Source: Gammaproteobacteria bacterium UBA2675
GTDB lineage: Bacteria > Pseudomonadota > Gammaproteobacteria > Pseudomonadales > Pseudohongiellaceae
NCBI GenBank assembly: GCA_002354805.1
Contig: DEMH01000014.1
Coordinates: forward strand, 62,001-126,000
Reading direction: 5' to 3'
DNA: 64,000 nt
Part shown: positions 7,574-17,203 of the stretch, piece after piece
Layout: each line of letters begins with the position of its first letter
How positions within the stretch are numbered: position 1 is the stretch's first letter
Program-made: the position numbers and the translations under genes
Notes under the pieces: generated by a model
The model's input: the letters and a program-made list of their open reading frames with translations, nothing else
What the model was told of the DNA's origin: nothing
The model's database searches: none

Positions 7574-10500
7574 ATGCTATCGATTTCCACCGTACTGATT
7601 GCGGCAGTGATCTACCTGACTCTGCTGTTTGGCATTGCCTCACGCGGTGAAAGGCGAACCAGTAATACGGTGCGACCCTGGCGCTATACCCTGGCGCTTG
7701 GCGTTCACTGCACCACCTGGGCCTTTTATGGCACAGTGACCCAGGCCGCCAATTACGGCTGGTGGTTCGCACCGACCTATCTTGGCGGCATCTGTGTTTT
7801 TCTGTTTGCTCATCAGTTTCAGATCAAGATGCTGAAGCTGGTCAAGCAACAGAACCTGACGTCTATCGCCGACCTGATTGGTTCACGCTATGGCAAGTCT
7901 CCGACGCTGGCCGCAGCCGTGGCCTTGATCTGCCTGGTCGCACTGATCCCCTATATCGCCTTGCAGTTGCGCGCTGTGGCCGCCAGCTTTGCAGCGGTTA
8001 CCAGTATTGAGCCCACACTTGCCCCCTGGTTCGTAGACCTGGCCGCAGCGGTTGCCCTGGCCATGATTGGCTTTGCCATTCTGTTCGGTGCCAGCCGGCT
8101 GAGTCTGGCCGAACAGCATCCTGGCCTGATGGATGCGGTTGCCTTCGAATCGGTTGTAAAGCTGGTAGCCTTCGCCATTGTGGGCCTGTTTGTCAGCTAC
8201 CAGCTGTTTGATGGCATCAACGATTTGATTATCAAAACGGCTTCTGACCCGGTCGCGCAGCGCATGCTGCAGCCCAAAGAGAACGGGGTGTATATCTACG
8301 TCACTCACATGCTGCTGGGTGCGCTGGCCATGTTTGTATTGCCGAGACAATTCCAGGTCAATTTTATTGAGAACAACAGCCCGGAAGAATTGAAAAAGGC
8401 TCGCTGGGCTTTCCCGCTATACCTGTTTGCCATCAACTTTTTTATCCTGCCGATCGCCATGGGCGGCATGCTGCTGGTGCCTGAGGCACAATCCCAGGAT
8501 ACCTTCCTGCTTGCACTGCCCATCCTGGCCGACCGTCCGGACATCAGCCTGATCGCGTTCATTGGCGGCCTGTCGACAGCAACCAGTATGGTCATCATGG
8601 CGACTCTGGCCTTGAGCATCATGATCTCCAATGACGTGATTACACCGATATGGATCCGCAGCCGCCGAGCCGGAAACCTGATCTCCAATTTAATGCCTGC
8701 CGACATTCTGCTGACACGCCGCCTTACAATGGTGATCATCATCCTGTTGGCCTACGTCTATCACAAGCTCACTCAGGGTGGCATCCCGCTGGTCAGCAAC
8801 GGTCTGATTGCCATGGCCCTGGTATCACAACTGGCGCCTGCAATGTTCGGAGGTCTGCTGTGGTCGCGAGCCAGCCGCCATGGGGCCATGGCTGGCCTGC
8901 TGGCCGGGACAGCGGTGTGGACTGTAATGCTGCTATTGCCATCCCTGAACCCGTCGGGAACACTTTCCGACCTGGCCATCAGCCACGGAGTCGTAACCAG
9001 TCTCGCCGCCAATATACTGATTTACATACTGGTTTCCATACTGACTCGACAGAGTGCCGTTGAACGCAGCCAGGCGCAACAATTCACTCGGCCAGATAAT
9101 GAGTCTGCTCCGGTGGACGAAATGCAACAGGTAACCTGGGGAAAGCTGCGGGCCGTGCTAACGCGTTTTGTCGATCCGGCTGACGCTGGCGGTCTCGACA
9201 AACGCCTCGGTCTGACCATTGCCGATCTGCCCGACGAAAAACTGGTACATCCGGCTCTTCTTTCTCGACTTGAGCGCGAGCTGGCCGGCGCGATTGGCAG
9301 TGCGGCCAGCCGCCTGCTGATCAGCAGCCTGGCCAGGACATCGCCGGTTGCGGTAGACGAAGTAGTCGACTGGGCGTCGGAAGCCTCTCAGTTATATCGC
9401 TTCAATCGTGAGCTGCTGCAGGCATCCGTTGAGAACATTCCGCAGGGCATCAGTGTGATCGACAAGGAACTGCGGCTGGTGGCCTGGAACCGTCGTTATC
9501 TGGAGATTTTTGATTATCCGGAAGGGCTTATACGTGCCGGTGTCGCAATTGACGAGATTCTGCATTTCAATGCCAGTCGCGGACTGTTTGGCGCGCCCAA
9601 TGCGAGCATTGAGGAAGAAGTAGCCAAACGACTGGAGCACCTTAGAACCGGCAGCCGCTATCGTTACCAGAGACAGCAACCTTCAGGACAGATCATTGAA
9701 CTGCAGGGCAATCCCATGCCGGATGGTGGATTCGTCACCACCTACACGGACATCACAGAACTGGTCAACGCCCAGAACGAGCTGCGCCGCATTAACCTGG
9801 AGTTGGAGGCACGTGTCGCGGAGCGCACGCAGGCTTTGTCAGAAGCCAAACTGGCCGCAGAGCAGGCCCATCAGAGCAAATCGAAATTCTTCGCTGCCGC
9901 CGGGCACGACCTGATGCAGCCATTCAATGCAGCGAGTCTGTTCTGCGAAATGCTCCTGCAGCGCGTGCAGCACGACGAAGCCAGACTGGCGCAGCAGATA
10001 CAACAATCCCTGCAGAACGCCGAAGAGCTGCTGACCATGCTGCTGGAAATGACCAAACTGGAGTCAGGCAAGCTGCAACCCGTGAAGCGTGACATTGCGC
10101 TTTGGGATATCATGGAACCCCTGCAGGCATCGTTCCAGATGCTGGCCCAGGAAAAAGGCCTTAGGCTGCGCATGCACCATACGCAGGCAGTGGTCCACAC
10201 CGACCAGAAAATTCTCCAGCGCATCCTGCAAAACCTGCTTACCAATGCAATACGTTACACCAACAGTGGTCGTATTGTTTGCGGTATTCGGCGCCGGTCT
10301 GGCAATCGCGTAGAACTTCAGGTGTGGGACACAGGCCGTGGTATCCCTCCTGAAAAATTTCAGGAAATATTCATGGAGTTTAAGCAGCTGGATCAGCAGG
10401 ATCACAACCCAGGACTTGGGCTTGGCCTGGCGATAGTTGACCGCATGTGCAAACTGCTGGATCTGCCATTACGGCTGCACTCCACCCTGGACAAAGGCAC

Positions 10501-10963
10501 CTGTTTTGGTATTACGCTACCTGTAAGCCACTGGCCGAGCAGACTGACCAGCGCGGCGACACTGCGACCAGGCACAGCACTGCCAGACCGAGCAAGCTGG
10601 TCGGTGCCTGACAACACACAGGTGCTGATTCTCGATGACGACAACAATATACGTGAAGCACTTTCTTCATTATTCAACGGCTGGGGCGCGCAGGTACATG
10701 CTTTTGCAACGCTGCACGACGCCCTGCAGCTGAACAGTCGTCCCGGCCTGTTATTCGTTGATTACCATTTGTCTGACCAGGAAGTTGGCACGGAGGCGAT
10801 AAGGCAGTTGCGACGTCATTTCCGGGCCGACATCCCGGCCATTTTGAGCACAGCTGATCCTGACGAACATATTCGTGAACAGGTAATAGAGGTCAATGCC
10901 CTGTTTCTGCCGAAACCGGTGAAACAGGCAGCGCTCAAACGGCTACTGAAAAATACGCTTTAA
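7574..10963 (+). CDS. CrbS/MxtR-like hybrid sensor kinase with sodium-solute-symporter domain
   Basis: An 1129-residue protein: an N-terminal SLC5/SSS-type transporter domain with about 13 membrane spans (residues 1-490), a linker resembling the STAC region (500-600), a PAS domain (610-735), a short coiled coil, HisKA with the phospho-accepting His778 (AAGHDLMQP), HATPase_c (N-box NLLTNAIRYTNSGR, DTGRGIPPE, GLGLGLAIV) and a C-terminal receiver with Asp1063 (LLFVDYHL) and KPVK. This is the layout of CrbS/MxtR, which with CrbR/ErdR controls acetyl-CoA synthetase and acetate uptake in Vibrio and Pseudomonas. The regulator follows convergently with a four-base overlap. Control of the nearby permease and CoA ligase genes is a reasonable inference, not shown. 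Confidence 0.85.
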   Translation: MLSISTVLIAAVIYLTLLFGIASRGERRTSNTVRPWRYTLALGVHCTTWAFYGTVTQAANYGWWFAPTYLGGICVFLFAHQFQIKMLKLVKQQNLTSIADLIGSRYGKSPTLAAAVALICLVALIPYIALQLRAVAASFAAVTSIEPTLAPWFVDLAAAVALAMIGFAILFGASRLSLAEQHPGLMDAVAFESVVKLVAFAIVGLFVSYQLFDGINDLIIKTASDPVAQRMLQPKENGVYIYVTHMLLGALAMFVLPRQFQVNFIENNSPEELKKARWAFPLYLFAINFFILPIAMGGMLLVPEAQSQDTFLLALPILADRPDISLIAFIGGLSTATSMVIMATLALSIMISNDVITPIWIRSRRAGNLISNLMPADILLTRRLTMVIIILLAYVYHKLTQGGIPLVSNGLIAMALVSQLAPAMFGGLLWSRASRHGAMAGLLAGTAVWTVMLLLPSLNPSGTLSDLAISHGVVTSLAANILIYILVSILTRQSAVERSQAQQFTRPDNESAPVDEMQQVTWGKLRAVLTRFVDPADAGGLDKRLGLTIADLPDEKLVHPALLSRLERELAGAIGSAASRLLISSLARTSPVAVDEVVDWASEASQLYRFNRELLQASVENIPQGISVIDKELRLVAWNRRYLEIFDYPEGLIRAGVAIDEILHFNASRGLFGAPNASIEEEVAKRLEHLRTGSRYRYQRQQPSGQIIELQGNPMPDGGFVTTYTDITELVNAQNELRRINLELEARVAERTQALSEAKLAAEQAHQSKSKFFAAAGHDLMQPFNAASLFCEMLLQRVQHDEARLAQQIQQSLQNAEELLTMLLEMTKLESGKLQPVKRDIALWDIMEPLQASFQMLAQEKGLRLRMHHTQAVVHTDQKILQRILQNLLTNAIRYTNSGRIVCGIRRRSGNRVELQVWDTGRGIPPEKFQEIFMEFKQLDQQDHNPGLGLGLAIVDRMCKLLDLPLRLHSTLDKGTCFGITLPVSHWPSRLTSAATLRPGTALPDRASWSVPDNTQVLILDDDNNIREALSSLFNGWGAQVHAFATLHDALQLNSRPGLLFVDYHLSDQEVGTEAIRQLRRHFRADIPAILSTADPDEHIREQVIEVNALFLPKPVKQAALKRLLKNTL

Positions 10964-11688
10964 GACAGACTTTCCGCTGGATTATTGTCTTCATCATCCG
11001 CGCGCAGCATGTCGTGAAACAGCACACCAGCCTGAGTACGGTTGATCACCCCCAGCTTGCGCAGTATCGCAGAAACATGTTGCTTTACCGTTGTCTCCTG
11101 AATATCCAGCTCATGAGCAATCTGCTTGTTCAGCAGGCCATCTGCGAGGCAGCGCAACACCTTGAATTGCTGAGGTGTCAACTGTCCCAGTTTAAACGCG
11201 AATTCCTGATGCAATCGATTCGACTGCCCCGTCAAGCTGGCGCGCAAATGCTTTGGCAGCCAGCTGTCGCCTGCCAGGACGGTCTCCACCGCCATGACAA
11301 TCTCAGGTAATGGCGTAGACTTGGGCACATAGGCACTGGCACCAAAACTCATGGCCCGCGCAATTACGTCCTGTTGCTCATTGGCAGACACAACCACCAC
11401 CAGGATGTCAGGAAACTGGTTTCTGATGGCAGTCAGCCCGGCCAGACCCTGATTGCCAGGCATATTGAGATCAAGAAAAATCAGCTCGATCCGGGCATCA
11501 TCATCAAGACACTGCATAAGCTCTGTAAAGCTCGCCACCTCATGCACACTGGCGGCAAGCGTAGAACTTAAGGTCTGTCGAAGCGCCGCCCGAAATAGCG
11601 GATGATCATCGGCAATAACAGCCTTGATGGTATCCAGAGACTCAGGTGGGCTTGTGGTCATGTTACGGGCTTCAGGACTGATAAACAT
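10960..11688 (-). CDS. NarL/LuxR-family response regulator, CrbR/ErdR-like
   Basis: A 242-residue response regulator with an N-terminal receiver (phospho-acceptor Asp73 in LIFLDLNMPG, conserved Asp pair near 27-28, Lys near 122) and a C-terminal LuxR-type helix-turn-helix (LTPQQFKVLRCLADGLLNKQIAHELDIQETTVKQHVSAILRKL written in part: LNKQIAHELDIQETTVKQHV). Its 3' end overlaps that of the CrbS-like kinase by four bases, the expected partner. Two ATGs, 11688 and 11661, are possible; neither has a clear ribosome binding site, and the second gives a more family-like length. Targets in homologous systems include acs and actP. Confidence 0.85.
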   Translation of the reverse strand: MFISPEARNMTTSPPESLDTIKAVIADDHPLFRAALRQTLSSTLAASVHEVASFTELMQCLDDDARIELIFLDLNMPGNQGLAGLTAIRNQFPDILVVVVSANEQQDVIARAMSFGASAYVPKSTPLPEIVMAVETVLAGDSWLPKHLRASLTGQSNRLHQEFAFKLGQLTPQQFKVLRCLADGLLNKQIAHELDIQETTVKQHVSAILRKLGVINRTQAGVLFHDMLRADDEDNNPAESLS

Positions 11689-11713
11689 ACGGCATTCACG
11701 TTAAACCAGCAGT

Positions 11714-11748
11714 AAAAAAAAAGCCACCACGAAAGCTATCATGGTGGC
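11714..11748 (-). terminator. Intrinsic terminator of the TonB receptor gene
   Basis: On the minus strand a GCCACCA-type stem (11742-11748 with 11723-11729) is followed by nine T residues (11722-11714), 33 bases after the receptor stop codon. This is a textbook rho-independent terminator. Confidence 0.85.
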
Positions 11749-11780
11749 CAGGGTCATGAGGAGCTACCCACTACTCACAG

Positions 11781-14072
11781 TCAGAAGCGGTATCCCAGAG
11801 AGAGACTTACTGTACGCGGCGCACCGTAGTAACCGATGAGAGTGGTGTCGCCACCCAGGCCCGGTGCATATCCATTCGGCAGGGACGCATTGGCAGCGCC
11901 CAGAAATGCATAGTTACCCACCAAAAACTCTTCATCAGTCAGGTTTTTGCCATGCAGGCCCAGAGCCCATTTGTCATCCATGCTGGTCCAGGTGATGCCA
12001 AGGTTCAGCACGCCGTAGGCGTCCTGCTCCAGCACATTGCCGAGCTCCGTCAGGCTGTATTTACTGCGATAGCTGTAGTTGCCAGTTACCGCGATATCAC
12101 CCGACGCCAGCGGCATGTCGTAGGTAAAGCCGACATTCATGGTGCGCTCAGGCGTATTGGTGATCACAAAATTGTCTGTGATATCGATACGATTCAGATT
12201 TGCATCAAAGCTGAATACATTCTTGAACTTGGCATCGATCACGCCGATGTTGCCGAACAGACTCAGGTTCTGCGTAGCCAGCCAGGTAAACTCGAATTCA
12301 GCACCAGTCGCATCTGACTGACCCACGTTACCCAGTCGCTGGTTCAGCGCTGCAGCATTGTTGGGGTCAGGAATCACAGCAATGTACTGACGGTTCTTGT
12401 GATCCAGCATAAAGGCGGCAGCATTCAGTCGGAATGTCGATGTCAGGTCAGTCTTGACGCCCACTTCATAGGACTGCACGTCTTCCGGATCAGCTGCGGG
12501 TTCAGCGCGCTCCGCTCGTGGATTGAAGGTACCTGATTTGAAGCCTTCGCTGTAGCTGGCATAAAACATGGTGTCTTCTGTTGCCTGATACTCAACGCTT
12601 ATGCGTGGCGTCACCTTGGACCAGTCAGCGGAATCATCCAGCACGACCGGCGTGCCAGTTCCAGGCGCCCTTGTATAGCCGGGAACCCAGCCAGACTCAG
12701 GGTAGACGGTCGCAAAGATCAAGCCGTTGCGTACGAGGGCATCCTTTTCGTCCTTGGTATAACGCAGGCCACCGCTGACGCTCCACTGATCGTTGATTCG
12801 GTAGGTACCATCAGCATACACAGCGGTGCTTGTGCCATTACTGCAGCCCGATACTTCACGGGTCAGACCAGCGGCGCCCAGAGACTGTCCCAGCCTTTCC
12901 AGGATCGCGTCAAATACACCACAGGACTCTGAATCAAAATAATAAAGTCCGGACACAACATTCCAGTTGGCGCCGCGGTAGTTCAGTTGCAGCTCCTGGG
13001 TGAACCACTCGTCTTCATAGATAGCCGGTACATCAAAGATACGCAGCGGTGTATTGTCGAAATCAATATTGACCGGCGAGTAATTCTCGCGGCGAGAGGT
13101 AATAGATTTCAGCGTCGCACGCTCATTGACATCCCAGGTTACGGTCAGATTGACACCTTCGGTCTCTACCCGGTTTTCAGTCGGCAGGCTGGTATAGGAA
13201 TCGTAAATGCTGTCGGGTACTGGCGCCTGATTGGTCAACAGACTGGGGAGTAAGCGATAGCCACCCTTGGAGTTGGATTTGTCATCAGTGCGATCATAAC
13301 CCAGCTGCATGAAGACATTATCAAGTGGCGCATATTCGGCGGTTACACGAAACGCCTGAAGGTCTTTGTTGTAGTTCTCCAGGTCCTGTCCCGGCAGGTC
13401 ACTGACCAGAAACTTTCCATAGCCGTCGCGGTTAAGGTCGGCATAACCGAAACCAAGATAGAACCTGTCGGTTACCGGCACCTGGCCCACCAGTTTCAGA
13501 TCGCGCTGGCCATAGTTGCCAACCGTCAGTTTCGTGTCGAGCTCGGCATCACCACTCATGCGCTGCGTCACATACTTAAGCGCGCCGCCGACCGTGTTCT
13601 TGCCGTACAGTGTGCCCTGCGGTCCGCGCAGTACCTCAACACGCTGTATATTCAGAATATCAAGGACAGCACCCTGTGGTCTGGCAAGATAGACATCGTC
13701 TACATAAATACCAACACCGGATTCATATCCCCAAAGCGGGTCTTCCTGACCTACGCCGCGGATGAAAGCAGTCAGCGTTGAGTTGGTGGCCCGGCTTTCC
13801 TGCAGGGTGGTATTGGGAGAAAACTGTTGAACCTCAAGGATGGTGTCCAGACCGCGCGTTTCGATTTCACCTTCGCCCAGCGAGGTCACGGCCAACGGGA
13901 CACGCTGCATGTTCTCGACGGTGCGCCGCGCCGTAACTTCGATACTCTCAAGTATCCTGCCCTCGGGCTGACGTTCCTGCTGGTCCTGGGCCAGGGCCGG
14001 GGTCGCCAGGCCACTGATCGCGGCTGACACGGCCATGGCGCAGGCTGAGTATTTGAATGTTGTCTGTTGCAT
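11781..14072 (-). CDS. TonB-dependent outer-membrane receptor
   Basis: A 763-residue receptor with a signal peptide ending ALAQ (about residue 29), a TonB box-like segment (ESIEVTARR), a plug domain (IRGVGQEDP, VYLARPQGAVLD, VEVLRGPQGTLYGKNTVGG) and a 22-stranded barrel ending in SLGYRF. It imports a scarce substrate across the outer membrane using TonB energy. The plug resembles the large sphingomonad/marine group used for organic substrates, but the ligand cannot be read from sequence. GGGGGAG about nine bases upstream supports the start. It diverges from a GntP-type permease, so the two may take the same compound across successive membranes. Confidence 0.9.
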   Translation of the reverse strand: MQQTTFKYSACAMAVSAAISGLATPALAQDQQERQPEGRILESIEVTARRTVENMQRVPLAVTSLGEGEIETRGLDTILEVQQFSPNTTLQESRATNSTLTAFIRGVGQEDPLWGYESGVGIYVDDVYLARPQGAVLDILNIQRVEVLRGPQGTLYGKNTVGGALKYVTQRMSGDAELDTKLTVGNYGQRDLKLVGQVPVTDRFYLGFGYADLNRDGYGKFLVSDLPGQDLENYNKDLQAFRVTAEYAPLDNVFMQLGYDRTDDKSNSKGGYRLLPSLLTNQAPVPDSIYDSYTSLPTENRVETEGVNLTVTWDVNERATLKSITSRRENYSPVNIDFDNTPLRIFDVPAIYEDEWFTQELQLNYRGANWNVVSGLYYFDSESCGVFDAILERLGQSLGAAGLTREVSGCSNGTSTAVYADGTYRINDQWSVSGGLRYTKDEKDALVRNGLIFATVYPESGWVPGYTRAPGTGTPVVLDDSADWSKVTPRISVEYQATEDTMFYASYSEGFKSGTFNPRAERAEPAADPEDVQSYEVGVKTDLTSTFRLNAAAFMLDHKNRQYIAVIPDPNNAAALNQRLGNVGQSDATGAEFEFTWLATQNLSLFGNIGVIDAKFKNVFSFDANLNRIDITDNFVITNTPERTMNVGFTYDMPLASGDIAVTGNYSYRSKYSLTELGNVLEQDAYGVLNLGITWTSMDDKWALGLHGKNLTDEEFLVGNYAFLGAANASLPNGYAPGLGGDTTLIGYYGAPRTVSLSLGYRF

Positions 14073-14144
14073 CGGAATGGCTCCCCCGTGATTTTTATTG
14101 GTCGGCAGCCACCTTACTCCAAGTCGTCAGCTTTGTGACCTGTA

Positions 14145-14158
14145 CCATAGTACTATGG
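14145..14158. promoter_or_regulatory. Perfect 14-base palindrome between receptor and permease genes
   Basis: CCATAGTACTATGG is a perfect palindrome in the 168-base region between the divergent TonB receptor (start 14072) and the GntP-type permease (start 14241). The size, symmetry and position fit a dimeric regulator's operator serving both genes. No regulator is assigned. Confidence 0.4.
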
Positions 14159-14240
14159 GTTGCACCGTTACATTGATGAACAATACCCCCCACTGAGGAA
14201 CCATCAGTTCACGCCAATAATCAGAAAACGTGAGGGGCAC

Positions 14241-15545
14241 ATGTCGGAAGTCATCAGTTTAATCGGTCTGGTCGGAGGACTGGCCCTGCTCATAGTGCTG
14301 ACCCTGCGTGGCTGGAATCTTTTTATCAGCGCGCCACTCTGCGCACTGATAGTAGCCTTCAGCAGCAACATCCCGGTATTCACCGGCGACATCAATTTTG
14401 TACAGAACTACATGACCGGCTTTACCGGCTTCATTGCATCCTGGTTTTTCATGTTCCTGCTCGGCTCCATATTCGGCAAGTTCATGGAGGATACCGGCGC
14501 AGCCGATAGCGTGGCTGCGTGGATTACCGGGCTACTTGGCAAACAACGGGCGGTGCTCGCGGTTGTAGCCGCCTGTGCCGTTTTAACCTACGGCGGCGTC
14601 AGCCTTTTTGTGGTTGCATTTGCCGTTTACCCAATGGCACTGAGCCTGTTCAAGGAGGCCAACCTGCCACGTCGCTTCATTCCTGCCGCACTGGCGTTTG
14701 GATCGGTCACCTTCACAATGACCTCTGCCGGCTCCCCGGAAATTCAGAACTGGATACCCATTGAATACCTGGGCACAACACCTTACGCCGCCTGGGAAGT
14801 CAGCCTGGTCGTCGCGGTTTTCATGGCAGTGTTTGGTTACTGGTGGCTGCAGCGCATCATCAGCAGCGCAGTCAAACGTGGCGAGCATTTCCAGGAGCGC
14901 AGTTCCGACCCACAGCTCGTCGATCGGGAGTTACCGCATCCGGCAACCGGACTGTTGCCCCTGCTTGTTGTACTGGGACTATCATTCATCTATCACGACA
15001 CGCTGATGCAGAACGCGCTGATCATCGCCCTGCTGGGTGGCGTGATCAGTTTGATGATCATCAACTGGCGATTTTTTACCGACCTGCAGGCAGCGTTGGG
15101 CAATGCCACTACCGGGGCGCTAATTGCCATTGGCAATACCGCAGCCGTCGTGGGTTTTGGTGGTGTTGCCAGAGTGACGCCAGCGTTTGATCTGGCAGTC
15201 GCGGCCGTGACCTCGCTGCCTGGCAATGAGCTGGTTGGTGCAGCCATTGCGGTCAGCGCCATTGCCGGTCTGACCGGCTCGGCGTCCGGTGGTCAGGTCA
15301 TCGCACTGCCGGCCGTTGGCCCGCATTACCTGGATCTCGGCGTGAACCCGGAACAGCTGCATCGTGTGGTGGCCATTTCATCGGGCGCACTGGATTCATT
15401 GCCACACAATGGTTACGTAGTGACCACCATTCGCGGCATCTGCAATGAATCTCACAAGGATGCCTACTGGGCAGTTGGCGCTGTCACCGTTGTTGTCCCG
15501 CTGATGGGGCTGGCACTGGCAATTCTGTTATTCAATCTGTTCTGA
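14241..15545 (+). CDS. GntP-family organic acid permease
   Basis: A 434-residue polytopic inner-membrane protein with about 12 spans and GntP-family features: GFTGFIASWFFMFLLGSIFG, YGGVSLFVVAFAVYPMA, a TSAGSPEIQN motif and LDSLPHNGYV near the C-terminus. Family members import gluconate, hydroxybutyrate or other organic acids with protons. The open frame extends upstream to 14160, but ATG at 14241 has AGGGG five bases upstream and begins where family proteins do. An acyl-CoA ligase gene follows after 10 bases, so the likely substrate is a carboxylic acid then activated to its CoA ester. Substrate identity is inferred only in that general sense. Confidence 0.85.
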   Translation: MSEVISLIGLVGGLALLIVLTLRGWNLFISAPLCALIVAFSSNIPVFTGDINFVQNYMTGFTGFIASWFFMFLLGSIFGKFMEDTGAADSVAAWITGLLGKQRAVLAVVAACAVLTYGGVSLFVVAFAVYPMALSLFKEANLPRRFIPAALAFGSVTFTMTSAGSPEIQNWIPIEYLGTTPYAAWEVSLVVAVFMAVFGYWWLQRIISSAVKRGEHFQERSSDPQLVDRELPHPATGLLPLLVVLGLSFIYHDTLMQNALIIALLGGVISLMIINWRFFTDLQAALGNATTGALIAIGNTAAVVGFGGVARVTPAFDLAVAAVTSLPGNELVGAAIAVSAIAGLTGSASGGQVIALPAVGPHYLDLGVNPEQLHRVVAISSGALDSLPHNGYVVTTIRGICNESHKDAYWAVGAVTVVVPLMGLALAILLFNLF

Positions 15546-15555
15546 GACACTGTTT

Positions 15556-17172
15556 ATGCTTGGCAATATGATGGACTCCCAGCTGCTGATTATTGATCTG
15601 CTTGATCACGGCAGACGACACCACCCTGATCAACAAGTGGTATCGCGTCGCCTGGAGGGCGATATCCACCGTAGCAGTTATCGGGAAATATGGCGGCGCA
15701 GTGGACAACTGGCCAATGCTCTGGAACAACTGGACATTAAATCTGGTGACTGTGTGGCAACTCTGGCCTGGAATACGCATCGTCATATGGAGCTTTATTA
15801 CGCAGTTTCCGGACGCGGCGCTGTGCTGCACACGGTGAACCCGCGGCTGTTCAGTGAACAGATCGAATACGTCATCAATCACGCCGAAGACAAATACGTC
15901 TTTGTGGATCTGAGCTTTGTAGAACTGCTTGAGCCGATCGCCGAGCGACTGACTTCGGTCAAGGGTTTTGTGGTGATGACCGACCGCGCGCACATGCCCG
16001 AGACATCACTTGGCCCGATGCACTGCTACGAAGACCTGCTTCTGAATCAGCCTGACAGCTATGACTGGCCCCGGTTTGACGAAAACACCGCAGCAGCCCT
16101 GTGCTATACCTCCGGCACAACTGGTAATCCAAAAGGTGTGCTCTACTCTCACCGGGCTATGGTATTGCATGCGCAGGCCACAGCCTCACGCGAGCTGCTC
16201 GACCTGCACCCAGACACCGTGCTGCTGCCGATGGTGGCCATGTATCACGCCGGCGCCTGGGGTGCTCCTTACGCCGCACCGCTGGCAGGTTGCAAACTGG
16301 TACTGCCAGGGGCCGGTATGGACGGCGCATCAATGGCCGAGCTGATAGCCACTGAAAAAGTGACCGTCGGGCTGGGCGTGCCGACCATCTGGCTGACACT
16401 TCACAATTACTGGCTGGACCAGAACATCACAGCAACCTCTCTACAACGTGTCTGCGTTGGTGGTGCAGCCTCGCCGCGCGGCATGGTGGAGACCTATCAC
16501 CGCCGCTATGGTGTCTACTGGCAGCCTATCTGGGGCATGACTGAAACCGGGCCGCTTGCGACCTCGCTGCCACCCGCTTCATGGCCGCTGAGTCTGCCTG
16601 ACGACAACCGCCTGGATCTTCAAACCTCCGCCGGACGGGCGGCATTTGGCGTCGAACTGGGAATATTTGATGCTGCCGGTCACGCCCTGCCGCACGATGG
16701 CAAAGCCTCTGGAGAACTCCGCGTTCGCGGACCCTGGATCTGCAGCCAGTACTTCAAGAATAATGACATGAGTGCCTTTCCGGATGGCTGGCTGGCCACC
16801 GGTGATATCGCCACCATCGACGCTGACGGGATCCTCCGGGTCGTCGATCGCATCAAGGATGTGGTCAAAAGCGGCGGCGAGTGGATCAGCTCACTGGAAA
16901 TCGAAAATATCGTCAGCCAGCATGAAGCTGTCAGTGAATGTGCAGTCATCGGCGCCAGACACCCAAAATGGGATGAGCGCCCGGTGTTATTTATTGTGAC
17001 CCGGGCCAGAAATGGCATAGATGCTGACACCATCCGTAAATTCCTGGAGGGCCGCATAGCGCCCTGGTGGATGCCGGACCGTATCGAGTTTTTGACGTCC
17101 CTGCCACGGACAGGCACTGGTAAAGTGCTTAAAAACGAGCTGCGCGAGCAGTATCGAGATATTCTCCTGTAA
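15556..17172 (+). CDS. AMP-forming acyl-CoA synthetase (DmdB/AlkK-like)
   Basis: A 538-residue adenylating enzyme with the P-loop YTSGTTGNPKG (about 183-193), the A5 motif WGMTETGP, A7 TGD near 416 and the C-terminal lysine motif GTGKVLKNELR. It resembles medium-chain and methylmercaptopropionate-CoA ligases, which convert a free acid to its CoA thioester. It lies 10 bases after the GntP-type permease and 31 bases before an exported hydrolase, suggesting a three-gene operon that releases, imports and activates one acid. Starts at 15556 and 15568 are both in frame. Chain-length preference cannot be judged. Confidence 0.85.
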   Translation: MLGNMMDSQLLIIDLLDHGRRHHPDQQVVSRRLEGDIHRSSYREIWRRSGQLANALEQLDIKSGDCVATLAWNTHRHMELYYAVSGRGAVLHTVNPRLFSEQIEYVINHAEDKYVFVDLSFVELLEPIAERLTSVKGFVVMTDRAHMPETSLGPMHCYEDLLLNQPDSYDWPRFDENTAAALCYTSGTTGNPKGVLYSHRAMVLHAQATASRELLDLHPDTVLLPMVAMYHAGAWGAPYAAPLAGCKLVLPGAGMDGASMAELIATEKVTVGLGVPTIWLTLHNYWLDQNITATSLQRVCVGGAASPRGMVETYHRRYGVYWQPIWGMTETGPLATSLPPASWPLSLPDDNRLDLQTSAGRAAFGVELGIFDAAGHALPHDGKASGELRVRGPWICSQYFKNNDMSAFPDGWLATGDIATIDADGILRVVDRIKDVVKSGGEWISSLEIENIVSQHEAVSECAVIGARHPKWDERPVLFIVTRARNGIDADTIRKFLEGRIAPWWMPDRIEFLTSLPRTGTGKVLKNELREQYRDILL

Positions 17173-17203
17173 AGTCGAACATTCCCGCTTGATACAGTTT
17201 TAG

